Shown piece after piece: positions 1-9,723 of a stretch of 25,016 bases of DNA. Both the position numbers and the translations under genes were made by a program. Below the pieces are notes generated by a model. The model did no database searches, was not told the DNA's origin, and saw only the letters and a list, made by a program, of their open reading frames with translations. Source of the DNA: Pelomyxa schiedti (lineage: Eukaryota; Evosea; Pelobiontida; Pelomyxidae); contig JAHLWZ010000376.1 in assembly GCA_020536535.1 (NCBI GenBank), positions 2,582 to 27,597 on the forward strand, read 5' to 3'. Position 1 is the first letter of the stretch. Every line of letters starts with the position of its first letter.

Positions 1-447
1 GCTGGGTGGCGTGAGGGTGCTGATGGTGGACACACTGAGTGTTGTGACTGAGAAGGCAGTGGAATTGGGGGTGAGCTCGAACTGCTTTTTGTTGTGTCAC
101 CCATGGGGAGTGCGGTAACTGGTGTCGTTGACAACTGTGGGGAATGAGCTGCTTCAGGTGGGCCCGTTACTCTGTGTTCTTCTTGAGACACTTTTAGATG
201 ACCATTATTGCTGTTGCTACTTTGAGTGTCGCAACCGAGCGCAGTTGTGTTGAGCATCACCAAACGGAAGAATAAATCTGACGAGAATGTGTTTTGCGAA
301 GAGCGACCTGTGCACCTTTCACACCACGGAAATTCTGGCGCATTGGCGCATCGTGAGTGTCCCGTGTTTTAGACTGGCGACAGAAAATTCCCCAAGCTCC
401 AGCTAGCTGGTCACCCAATCAGCACGAGGAAAATTACCAAAAAGGCG
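1..447. other. 5' flank; no gene supported
   Basis: I see no convincing gene here. Frame 2 on the + strand is open from the window edge to a TAA at 116-118. It gives about 38 residues with a VDTLSVVTEKAVELGV-like stretch, vaguely like the Rossmann part of a UDP-glycosyltransferase. It could be the end of an exon of a gene lying to the left, but the likeness is weak. An AATAAA lies near 270. The remainder is 5' flank and probable 5' UTR of the GPKOW-like gene that starts at 448. Confidence 0.25.
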
Positions 448-2810
448 ATGAGCAACGCCAGGGATAGAGGCGACACTTCGAGGTCCTCAGCCGCCGCCGC
501 GAAACCAACAGCAAGGACCACACTCACCATCAAGCCCGCGTCCAACAGGCCAACACCGACGTCGACATCCACAACACGCAGCACCACCTCGTCGTCCTCC
601 TCGTCGCGACGTACCAGCGGCACCACCACCGCCACAACCCATAATCGCAGTCACGGCCACCGGTCATCTTCCGGCGGGGACGACGCGCCGAGCGAAGACG
701 ACGACGAGGAGGGCGAGGACGGGTGGACCAGGAGGAAGCGGCGCCCCGGGGACAGGGAGTACATCGTGTCGGTGAGCGGGGGCGACTGGCGGGCCGCCGG
801 GGGCGCCTCCGCCGCGGCCGCCGAGCCCCTCGTGATCCCGCTGTCCGACCAGTGCGCCGTCCCCACCCACCCCTCCAAGCGAGGCGGGGGCGGCGCCGCC
901 AGCAGCTGCGCAACAGCAACTGCGGCGCAGGCGAGGAGCGATGGAGGAGGAGGCGGGGAGGGGGGCGGAGACGGCCAGCAGCCGGGGGGAGGAGGAGGCG
1001 ACGCGATGGTGGGGGTGGTGCGGGGTTCGCGGAAGCCGGGCTGGGTGCCCACCAATGGTGGCGGTGGTGGTGGAACCACACAGAACGAGGATACACCTGT
1101 TGTTCTAGTTGATGGTGATGGAGAAGGACGTGGCGATGGTGGGGAAGCTAGGCCGGATGCTCCCTCTTCTTCTTCTACTACTTCTTCTTCTTCTGAGTTG
1201 CTTACGGCGCACTACTCGCAGCTGCAACCGGAGCTTCCTGCGGAGCCTGTAGCGCACACTGAAACGGCAGTCCCGCTAAACATGGAAGCTGCTACAACGG
1301 TTGCGGCTGATTTGGCGGAGGGAGGACCTCATGCCACTGATGACACTCCGTCTTGCATCGTTGATAAAGCAATGGCTACAGAGAGGCCAACGGTTGGAGT
1401 TACCACCGGCTTACTTGCTGAGATGATGCATAACAGAATCGAGGGCTTGGATACTATCGAAAATGACGATGAGCGCTTCAGATATGACGTTGAGTGTCGG
1501 CCAGGTATGGAATCTCTTCTCTACGAGATGATTTTGTCTCACATCAGTGGAAGATGAGGACCCAGAGTCTTATGACCGTGTACCGATAGAAGCATTTGGA
1601 GAAGCTGCTTTGCGTGGAATGGGTTGGAAACCCGGCACTGGATTAGGTAAAAATCATGACGGCCCCGTAGAACCCCCTGAACCTCACAAGCACGCTGGAT
1701 ACCGGCTTGGTTTGGGTTGCTCACCTGAAGTAGCTGAGAAAATAAAGAAGCTGAAGGCATTACAGAAACGAGAAGCTCAGATGGCTAAGAAGGGCAAAGG
1801 TGGAAGTGAAGAAGAGCTGGAGAGAGGAGTCCTTGTTGCTTTTCTGAATGGTGAGAAGATGGGAGAGTTTGCAGTAGTTAAAGAGAGTGGACTTGCTGGT
1901 CAAGTACTGGTGAGGCTCGACAACCTAGAGCAGGGCAAAAAGAAGGTAAAAAGTCTTGGTGCCACTGAAGTATGGGTGTCGAGGGATGATATCACAGTTG
2001 TAGATCTTCGACAACTGGCAGATGATCATCCAGCGCTCGCGTTTGTGCATAAAGTACGTGCAGAGAAGGCGTTCATGAACGCACCATACATGAAGGAGCA
2101 ACGGCAGCAACAACAGAAAAGAGAGCAACAAGAAGCGGAACAAGCCGCCCGTGCTGCTCCTGCTGCCACAAAGATTGCTATGGGCTATGCCGACACCAAG
2201 GTCGCGGTAACTACACCTGCTAGCGCGACAGCACCAAAGCCACCAGTAAAGACAAGAAAGCATAACACTAGATGGGTAAGACCGAACCTCACTGTCCGAG
2301 TAGTCAGCAAATCAAATGCAAAAGTTGGGAAGTACTATAAACAAAAGGTTATAATCCCCCTTCTGAACACCCAAATCCGGCTGCACCTCACAAACACCAA
2401 AACAAAAACCAGCCCAACGACACGTTCAAGCCGATAACAATCGCCAAACCCAATTCACAAACTCACCAACAAAATAGCCTATTATTATTGTATGATCCCA
2501 ACTAACCTTACTGCACAAATAGGCCCTTATTGTTGATGTTCCGGCGCCGAACTCTTGCGTTCTGCAGATAGCCGGGATTGTCATTGAGGATGTTCACCCC
2601 AAGTTCCTGGAGACTGTGGTGCCGGCCGAGCCCGGAGCCCGCGTTATGATAGTTGCATCAGGGGACACTGACAGCGGCCGGATTGGGAGCCTAATCAGCC
2701 GTACCGCGGACTTTGCGCAAGTGAGGATTGACATGGACGTGAAGAAGTTTGACCTGGATGATGTGTGCCTATACTCCGACCCATCCTACAACGGTGCTGA
2801 CTCTGAGTAA
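448..2810 (+). CDS. GPKOW: GPKOW/Spp2-like G-patch and KOW spliceosomal protein
   Basis: Three exons, 448-1504, 1548-2347 and 2523-2810, encode about 714 residues. The 43-bp first intron (phase 1) and 175-bp second intron (phase 0) join the frames exactly. Residues 1-90 are Ser/Thr/Arg-rich low complexity. REYIVSVSGGDW followed by EPLVIPL matches the family's conserved N-terminal motif. The G-patch follows exon junction 1 (SYDRVPIEAFG, then LRGMGWKPGTGLGK), then the first KOW-like segment (GVLVAFLNGEKMGEF). WVRPNLTVRVVSK and GKYYKQK precede intron 2, and the C-terminal KOW region reads LETVVPAEPGARVMIV. By family knowledge GPKOW/Spp2 binds the DEAH helicase DHX16/Prp2 through the G-patch and acts in nuclear pre-mRNA splicing. 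The Gly/Ser/Thr-rich head of more than 300 residues before the G-patch seems long for the family. The start at 448 is the first suitable ATG and is less certain than the rest. Confidence 0.88.
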
Positions 2811-3224
2811 TTAAGAAAACCACATCCTCCCCCTTTCACCAACACAGAGAAAACCACAATACCCCCAAAAAAAGCTTGGGCCAACACAAAACAGAAACAG
2901 CAAACATAGAATACAAACACAAAAAACAATTCAAACACAACCCACAAGTACAGTTTCCACTGTGTCACTCAACATCGCATCATGTCCAGCTCCTTCGCGT
3001 ACGTTGCAGGGAAACTTCAACAGCGGAGAACCCCCAGATCGCCGCGAAATCCGCGAAATCAACCAAGTTTTTTCGTTGTTTTCTTTTGTTGCGTGACCCC
3101 GGCGGACGCGGACGCGAGCGGACAATAATATTCGGCACCGGCGTAGGCATTGGAATACAACGAGAACCCATAATCGTAGTGTCGCACCCGAGGTTTTGCC
3201 GTGCACTTGCAACAGGAGGAGGAG
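2811..3224. other. intergenic, possible upstream exon
   Basis: About 410 bp between the GPKOW stop and the first ATG of the next gene. An A/C-rich stretch (2815-2960) is followed by an ATG at 2982 that opens 48 codons beginning MSSSFAYVAGKLQQ and ending at a TAA near 3126. It could be an upstream exon of the next gene, but I found no splice junction that joins it in frame. A longer frame from 2876 lacks protein character and I do not call it. Confidence 0.3.
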
Positions 3225-4777
3225 ATGATAGAGGTGCCGACGGTGTTTATATCAACGTCACATATTGTACCACGTGCACTGGCAAAGGTATTGTTTATCA
3301 CCTTTCATATTTCCTAGTGCCTTCTTATACTATTTTTTTTTATCTTTTTCGAACAAAATATATTCAAATAGTTTTCAAAACCCTGAATAACACTTTATGT
3401 TGATTTCACTGACATCATGCAATACAATAGTTGAATGTTGTTGTGCCAAGAGATTGGCGCTGTGTGAGTGGGAAATCGTCTGCTGAGATTGAGGCATCGG
3501 TGATGCAGTGCCGGGTGGTTGTTCTTGATCCGAACTTCACTCTACTTCCACCTCGGTCAAGGGGCCCAGTTGATGAGAGCAGGGAGGGCTCCACTGAGGA
3601 TCGTGAAGGCTCAAGGCTACATATATTACATCAAGGTACTTGGTCTCCCGTTCTTAATTTAATTGTTAAAAATTATTTTATTGTTCATATCAAAGATTCA
3701 TAATACCTTTAACATGCAATATCCTATTTTACTATTCCAAATTCAGAAATTATAGATAATCGTAACACGTTCAAGTACAGAAGCAAAGTGTTGGAGCTGT
3801 AACAGGAAAAGTGGCTTTGTTGTTGAGATAAATCATGTTGGCATTGTTGAAGAACCCTCAACAGAAACAAAGAAAACAGTCGAAAAATATTCATTCACTG
3901 TGCGGTCTTTATGTACATCCTCTGTGTATGCCAAACAATTATCTTTTTGGTTTACTTACCCCCACACAGAAAGCATTTGGGGGGACCTGTTACACTTCTT
4001 ATTTCCCTTACATCTGAATGTACGATTGCCACAGCCCCATTTCACCTTCACTCAAAACGCAAGAACGGCCGAGAAGACTATTCATCTCGATCCGCTTCCC
4101 CTTCAGAAGATGATAGATCACCAAGACTCAACACCTCTCCTTCACCATCACCAACCCGCGCACTTAGATATCACGCCCAAAACCTCCAAATCAACATGCA
4201 ATCACTACAAATAAGGTCGCCATCACCTCCGCACCTCCGCCGCACTTCCTCCAAATCACCTACACCCATGTCATACCTCTCCCGGCACTCACATGATCTT
4301 TCCGAATCATATCCAATTCCTTGCACTTACACTCCTTGCACAAGCACTCCCTGTGCATACAGTCCTCCTTGCACAAACACTCCCGGCACCTACAGTCCTC
4401 CGTGCACATACAGTGTTCCTTCTTGTACCGTTACTCCGGAACCTCTATTCCATGCCTCTGTGAACCTATTCCTCACACATGTACCACCCTGTTCACATGA
4501 AGTCATACAGCAATCCATTACCACCCTCAGCATACTTTACCACCACTCTCTCATTGCGAGCAACAGAGCCTCATTCCACAAAACTGTGATTCTCAGAGAT
4601 ACAATACTGGACAACCTAAGCACGACACTGTGGGCCAGCATCACACTGTACAAGGACAAGCAAACAGCATACCCGGATGAGAGGGAATGGAAGTTGTACT
4701 TTGAACAAACAAATCCACTTGGGTTCAACTGGTTCAGTGTACTGACACATGTGGCTTATTTTACCAACTGGCAATAG
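3225..4777 (+). CDS. unrecognised 4-exon protein with beta-rich core and Cys/Ser/Thr/Pro repeats
   Basis: I do not recognise this gene. The model is 3225-3287, 3431-3635, 3781-3904 and 3970-4777, giving 399 residues. Introns are 143, 145 and 65 bp with phases 0, 1 and 2, and the frame is kept at every junction. Residues 1-145 look like a folded beta domain: VVVPRDWRCVSGKS, CRVVVLDPNF, a CWSC pair, GFVVEINHVGIVEE, then YSFTVRKHLGGPVTLLISL and the basic FHLHSKRKNGRE. The layout recalls immunoglobulin-like DNA-binding folds (p53/Rel/CSL class), but no diagnostic motif settles it. A Ser/Pro/Arg-rich linker and a short Cys-Thr-Pro repeat (CTYTPC, CTSTPC, CAYSPPC) follow. The last ~115 residues look helical, with some resemblance in pattern to a cyclin box, which is only an impression. 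Start codon and exon 1 are the weakest parts. Confidence 0.55.
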
Positions 4778-4881
4778 CGTCCACCAACCAATGTACAAAG
4801 TGAAAAAGAGAAAGAGAAGCCTTTCTTTTGTGATACAAGCAAGAGATAATTAATTCTCAGCATGAAATCACTCTGGGAGTG

Positions 4882-5033
4882 GTGTACCGTATGTTGAGAA
4901 ACCTTCTTTCGTTGCGGGACCAAAAACCACAACACTGGTCTGCGAAAATGATCTTCGCCGAAAACTTTCGGCGGGCTGAAAAAAAATTTGGGCAACAAAA
5001 GTTTTCTAGAAGGTTTCCCAACATACGGTACTC
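4882..5033. mobile_element. MITE-like element with ~25-bp terminal inverted repeats
   Basis: A 152-bp element. The left end at 4882-4906 contains GTACCGTATGTTGAGAAACC; the right end at 5009-5033 is its inverted copy and differs at about 2 of 25 positions. The interior includes the partial palindrome GCCGAAAACTTTCGGC. There is no coding capacity, so this fits a non-autonomous inverted-repeat (MITE-type) element. I could not define a target-site duplication. The right end stops 4 bp from the stop codon of the minus-strand Sel1 gene A. A related left end recurs at 24698. Confidence 0.7.
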
Positions 5034-5037
5034 CAAT

Positions 5038-7842
5038 TCAAAGCCCAGGTGAACAGATGATGTTGAGTTGTTCCAGTGCTTCAGGGAGTTCTTCAGCGGC
5101 AGCGAGTCTGAAGAACTTTGCTGCTGTTCTGATGTCCACACTCCCAACCCCACTGCCTTGTTGGTAGCACCTTCCCAGGTTGTACTTTGCATCAATGTCA
5201 CCACACACTGTAGCAGCTGTGTAGAAAAGCCCAACAGCTTTCTTGGTGTCTTTTTCCACACCCAGACCATTGTTGTAGCATAGTCCAAGTGCCTCTGCAG
5301 AACGCCAAAGCCCAGTGTCAAGGGCCCTCTGAAAGAGAGCGGCAGCCTTGTGGAAGTCCTGCACAACGCCCTCACCAAGGTAGTAACAGCCACCCAGGTT
5401 GTGAATTGCATTAGGATTCCCAGCTTCGTTAGCACTCCTCTCGTACAAGGCAGCCGCTCTCGTGACATCCTTGTCAACACCGTTGCCGTGGTAGTAGCAG
5501 AATGCAAGGTTAGGGGCTGAATTGATGTTGCCAGCATCCAGGGCTTGCTGGAAGAGAACAGCCGCCTTGTGAAAGTCTTGCCCAACACCTGTGCCAGAGT
5601 TGTAGCACTCGGCCAGTTGGTGCATGGCCTCAGGGTGCCCATCATCAGCAGCAGTTTGAAACAACTCTGCTGCTCTAGCGACGTCTTTGTCAACACCTTG
5701 GCCGCTCAAGTAGCAGTTCCCAAGATAGAAGGCGGACCTGGTTATTCCAGCATCAAGGGATTGATGGAAGAGAAGGGCAGCCTCATGGAAGTCCTGGCAA
5801 ACACCTGTTCCAAAGAAGTAGCACTCACCCAGGTTGTGAATGGCACTGGGATTGCCTCCTGCCATGACGGCCATCTGATACAACTCTGCCGCTCTGGTTG
5901 TGTCCTTGTCAACACCATGCCCATTGAGGAAGCAATCTCCAAGCCCACACGCTGCTGCTGTGTAGCCGGCATCAAGGGCCTGCTGGAAAAGAATTGCAGC
6001 CTTGCGGAAGTCTTGCTTGGCACCTGTGCCGAAGTAGTAACAGTCAGCCAGTCTGTTCATGGCACCAGTGTGCCCATCGTTGGCAGCCCTCTGAAACAAC
6101 TCTGCTGCTCTGGTTGCGTCCTTGTCAACGCCTTGCCCATACAAGTAACACAATCCAAGGGAGAACGCTGCCTGAGTTACGCCAGAGTCCAGGGCCTGCT
6201 GGTAGAGCTCTGCGGCCTTGTGGAAGTTTTGCTCAACACCTGTGCCACTGTAGTAGAAGTAAGCCAGGCTAATGAGGTTCCCATAATTGGCACCCATATG
6301 AAACAACTCTTCTGCCTTGGTTGTGTCCTTGTCGACACCAAGGCCATTCTCATAGCAGCTGCCAAGGTGGACGAGAACTTCGCAGTTGCCACAGTCAACT
6401 GCTTTCTGAAACAGTGAGGCTGCTTTCTTGTGGTCTTTTTCAATACCACCAGCTCCATCGAAATAACACAAGCCAAGGTTGGCCATTGCCAGGTTATTTC
6501 CAGCATCAGATGCCCTCTGCCAAAGTGCAACTGCTTTGGCAGTGTCCTTGTTGAAACCACATAGGGACTTATCACAACAGTCCCCAAGGTAACCGATTGC
6601 ACGTGGGTCACCACTGTCAGCAGCCCTCTGATAAAAGGCGACAGCCTTCTGGACATCTTTGGTGACACCGTAGCCCTGTTCATAGCAGGAACCCAACTCA
6701 CACATTGCAGTTGTGTCACCCTGACTTGCAGAACTCTCCCACAGTGATATTGCCTTGTTGAGATCTCCCAGCTCACCTCCCACTCCACACCAACACAATG
6801 AACCAAGCAGAGTAATGCAGGCGCGCTTCAGGAGGGCTTGTGGGTTAGGTGGCTGAGGTTGTGTTTGTGTTTGTGATCCCTCAGGGGTGCCTTCAAAAAA
6901 AGGAAAACCTTTTGAAAGTTCAGTCAGAATCATTTGGCCCAGGCAGTCCTGCACGCAAAAGGTCATCCAGAGTGCTGCAAAGTATGCACACGACCAGGAG
7001 GAGTGCTGGTTGGTGCGAACTGTTGAGGGAGAATCTTGAGGGTTCCCACACAACAACCTCAGCAAGCTGCAAATTACATTAGATGATGATGCTGAAACCA
7101 GCTCATTCCACTCTTCAATGGCATTCTTCATAATTCCTCTTCTGTTCTGTTCCAAAACTGCTTCACAGGTTCTTTTTAATTGTGGAGGTGCAGATGAGAC
7201 TGCAACTGACAAATAAGCAAACAACGTGGGGGGAATGTGATTGCAATTTTGGGAAAGTATCCCAAAATTTTGTGTGATTCTGATCAGACCCCAAACAAAC
7301 AACAATCCTGGGAGGTAATGCGGCTGGTTGTTTGCTTCACAACAACCTGATGTTGGGTGTGTGTGGGTAGATATTGGGAACAGGTAAAGGAGAACCAACC
7401 GAAATCGGGATCAGATTTGAAGTGCAAACAAGCCTGTGAGACAAGTCCAAGTGCGGAATCGATGTTGCCGAGCTCCCACTGCAGCAGTGCCTCCATCATC
7501 ATTTTGTTCCGAGTGTTCTTCCCTCCTCCATCTTTGTTTGTTTTGAGTGAGAATGTGCGTTCGCGTTAGCGTTCGTGGTTTTGTTGGCTCACCCGAACGC
7601 GCAGCAGAAGCAGCAGTCTGAGGCAACGTTCCCAAATTCACATCTGATTGTTGAAGTTGTTGTGATTCAGATGATGTTGTTGCAGGAGTTGTTGTTGTTG
7701 TGGGCGTGACGGTGTTGTTGTAGTGGCTCGGTTGTACTTTGCCCCCACACTCGCAGTTGTGCTGTGGGGGATTACGCGCGATGACGTCACCGTTTGGGGT
7801 GCCTTGTTTGTGGGGCGTACTGTAGTCGGCGTTGTTGTCCAT
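5038..7842 (-). CDS. Sel1-repeat protein A (about 16 repeats)
   Basis: Model on the minus strand: 7842-7593, 7531-7400 and 7205-5038, with introns of 61 bp (strong GTGAGC donor) and 194 bp, both phase 1; 849 residues. Exon 1 (about 83 residues) is polar and Thr/Gln-rich and resembles the N-terminus of gene D (DVIARNPPQHNC against DVIAHTPAQCNC, and a shared ESQQ run). Exon 2 begins a helical segment (ALLQWELGNIDSALGLVSQ). From about residue 270 come roughly 16 Sel1 units of 36 residues with the G.GV.KD...AA.LFQ.A.D.G pattern. The last units (GVEKDTKKAVGLFY, GVGSVDIRTAAKFFRLA) are nearly the same as in B and D. Sel1 repeats form alpha-alpha solenoids that serve as protein-interaction scaffolds. 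There is no kinase domain, signal peptide or membrane segment. The stop lies 4 bp from the inverted-repeat element. Confidence 0.8.
7782..7789. promoter_or_regulatory. CRE-like palindrome TGACGTCA in exon 1 of gene A
   Basis: A perfect TGACGTCA lies inside coding exon 1, where it encodes part of GDVIA. The same octamer is at the equivalent place in gene D (13666-13673). It may be conserved only because the peptide DVIA is conserved. A regulatory role is speculation. Confidence 0.2.
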
Positions 7843-8532
7843 TTTATTGCATTTTCACAGAAACCAGCAACAAAACCATCATGGGGCCTGCCTGTCCGTG
7901 GGGGTGTGGCAGCTTGCAGTTTTGTTGTTTGTGCGTGTGACTGTGCGTTGGGATCATGGCAGAAATATGTCTAAGTTATTGTTCTTTCTTTCAAAATGGG
8001 TGGTGAGGTGGGTGACACTTGGGACCGCAGATATATTGTTGAGCACAACAAGGGAGAGGGATGTACATTGAATTTCATCTCCGCTGATGGCATAATTACA
8101 AGGCCCAAGAGTGGTGTTGCGTCGCGTTGCTTTGTGTTGCATTAGCCTTTGCCGTCATCGCTGAGGACCTTTCTGTGGTATTCCCTACCTCTCGCTTCAA
8201 CTCTTTTTGACTTTTTGCAGGTGGGGAAAACTTTGCCATACACTCACCAAGGTAGAAGCTCATTACATTTTGTTTGCATTCCTCAACTCATCTTAGGCCG
8301 AAGCGGTCTGCAAGGCACCAGGAATAACATTTCACTGCCTCCGCACAGTTCCAGCCACATTGCCGGCGTAGCTGAAACTCAGGCATGTGTCTTTTTCTTT
8401 TCTCAGTTATAAATATCTTGTGCGTCACTCCTGATACTCTAGGTGACCCAACCCTAGCCACAACATCCAAATCCAACAAAAATTTGTTTTATTTTTTTGC
8501 TGTAGAACCTACACAACAATCACACCTTGGTG
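7843..8532 (+). other. possible small spliced gene between A and B
   Basis: About 690 bp between two minus-strand genes. On the + strand, ATG 7996 opens a protein-like exon (GDTWDRRYIVEHNKGEG, then LNFISADGIITRPKS) to 8113. A plausible chain of exons follows: 8146-8177, 8221-8251 and 8297 onward. The introns would be 32, 43 and 45 bp, the last two of typical length with good ends (GTATTC to TTTGCAG; GTAGAA to TCTTAG). In the phase-consistent reading the stop is at 8410-8412. Another frame of the last exon (AEAVCKAPGITFHCLR, stop 8369-8371) looks more protein-like but does not fit the phase. I do not recognise the product. It could also be a gene remnant. Confidence 0.3.
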
Positions 8533-9543
8533 TCAGTCATCGCTATCATCACTTGAAAGCTGGTCGTCATCTCCATCCTCACTGTCATCAATCATTTCAT
8601 GTAATTCCTCCTGGGCATCATAGTCTCCTTCAGCAACAGCGAGTCTGAAGAACTTTGCTGCTGTTCTCATGTCCACACTCCCCACTCCTTCACCAGATTT
8701 ATAGCACTTTCCAAGCATGTACCTTGCATTGTGGTCACCACACTCAGCACCACTGTAGAAAAGCCCAACAGCTTTCTTGGTGTCTTTTTCAACACCATCA
8801 CCATTTAAGTAACAGTACCCAAGTGCATAGGCTGACATTGTGTTTCGACTCCCGTGATCAAGGGCCTGCTGATAAAGAATGGCTGCCTTGTGTAAGTTTC
8901 GCTCAACACCTGTTCCAGTGTAGTAGCAGTCACCCAGCCTTGTGAAAGCCTCAGGGTTGCCATTATTTGCAGCAGTCTGAAGCAACACTGCTGCTCTTGT
9001 GGTATTTTTCTCAACACCTTGCCCAAAAAAGTAGCACATCCCAAGAACAAAGGCTGAATCGGTATCTCCACCAGCCATGGACTTTTGCCAGAGGTTGGCA
9101 GCCTTGTGGAAATCTTGTTCTACTCCCCTGCCATGGTAGTAAAACCCACCAAGTTCGTACATGGCATCAACGACCCCAGCGTCAGCAGCCCTCTGATACA
9201 ACTCAGCAGCTCTTGTGGTGTCTGTGTCAACGCCCTTCCCTCTGTCATAACAGAAACCAAGGTCATAGGCTGCCTTGATAATTCCAGCATCAAGGGCCTT
9301 CTGGTAGAGAACAGCCGCTGTGCGGAAGTCATTCTCCTCATAGTAACAGCATGCAAGGCCATAAGTTGAAGCTGTATGGCCACAATCAAGGGCCTTCTGG
9401 TAGAGCTGTGCTGCCTTGTGGCAGTCTTGATCAACACCTCTGCCGTAATAGTAACTTTCAGCCAGCATGTGGAGGGTATCCCCGTTTCCACCCCACAATG
9501 CGCGCTCCACGAGGTCGCCGAAGAACGTGGCTCGGTCGGTCAT
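8533..9543 (-). CDS. Sel1-repeat protein B (about 8 repeats, acidic tail)
   Basis: A single uninterrupted exon of 336 residues from ATG 9543. The frame extends upstream to 9588, but only with a non-ATG start. The N-terminus MTDRATFFGDL matches a motif in gene D (ETDRRAFFREL), so it is probably the remnant of a shared head region. About eight Sel1 units follow, alternating QDFHKAA-type and KDTTRAA-type repeats; the second unit (ENDFRTAAVLYQKAL) has lost its GxGV loop. The final units are almost identical to those of D, and the C-terminus is an Asp/Ser/Glu-rich tail as in D. It is a likely cytosolic scaffold of the alpha-solenoid kind; partners are unknown. In effect it is a kinase-less version of D. 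Confidence 0.82.
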   Translation of the reverse strand: MTDRATFFGDLVERALWGGNGDTLHMLAESYYYGRGVDQDCHKAAQLYQKALDCGHTASTYGLACCYYEENDFRTAAVLYQKALDAGIIKAAYDLGFCYDRGKGVDTDTTRAAELYQRAADAGVVDAMYELGGFYYHGRGVEQDFHKAANLWQKSMAGGDTDSAFVLGMCYFFGQGVEKNTTRAAVLLQTAANNGNPEAFTRLGDCYYTGTGVERNLHKAAILYQQALDHGSRNTMSAYALGYCYLNGDGVEKDTKKAVGLFYSGAECGDHNARYMLGKCYKSGEGVGSVDMRTAAKFFRLAVAEGDYDAQEELHEMIDDSEDGDDDQLSSDDSDD

Positions 9544-9588
9544 CGTTTGTTGTGTCAGTTCGATAGTTCTGAGAAGCAACCAGTTCAA

Positions 9589-9723
9589 AGGAGTTCTGAA
9601 AGATCATTAGTTGACAACTCCTCTGTGAGCAGATGACGTTGAGTTGCTGTGTGTCGGGCTTATACAGACTCGAGGAACGATCAGATAGCTTTCCGCGAAC
9701 TTGATTTCCAGAGGTTGATTATT
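9589..9723 (-). repeat. possible fragment of a Sel1-gene 3' end between B and C
   Basis: On the minus strand, about 9629-9650 reads QQLNVICS, resembling the C-terminal EQLNIICS of gene A. The rest of the 135-bp spacer shows no gene. It is probably debris from duplication of the array. The match is short. Confidence 0.3.

Noticed and set aside
530-1112. Several long minus and plus frames inside GPKOW exon 1
   Set aside because: Shadows of a GC-rich coding exon. Only the 448 frame joins the G-patch exon in phase.
2876-3403. Plus-strand frame of 175 codons
   Set aside because: Lys/His/Gln-rich start from an A/C-rich spacer and no conserved motif. The second part overlaps the better exon MIEVPTVFIS in another frame.
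5545-6417. Plus-strand frame of 290 codons across gene A
   Set aside because: Antisense shadow of the Sel1 repeats; its own repeats mirror the Sel1 period.
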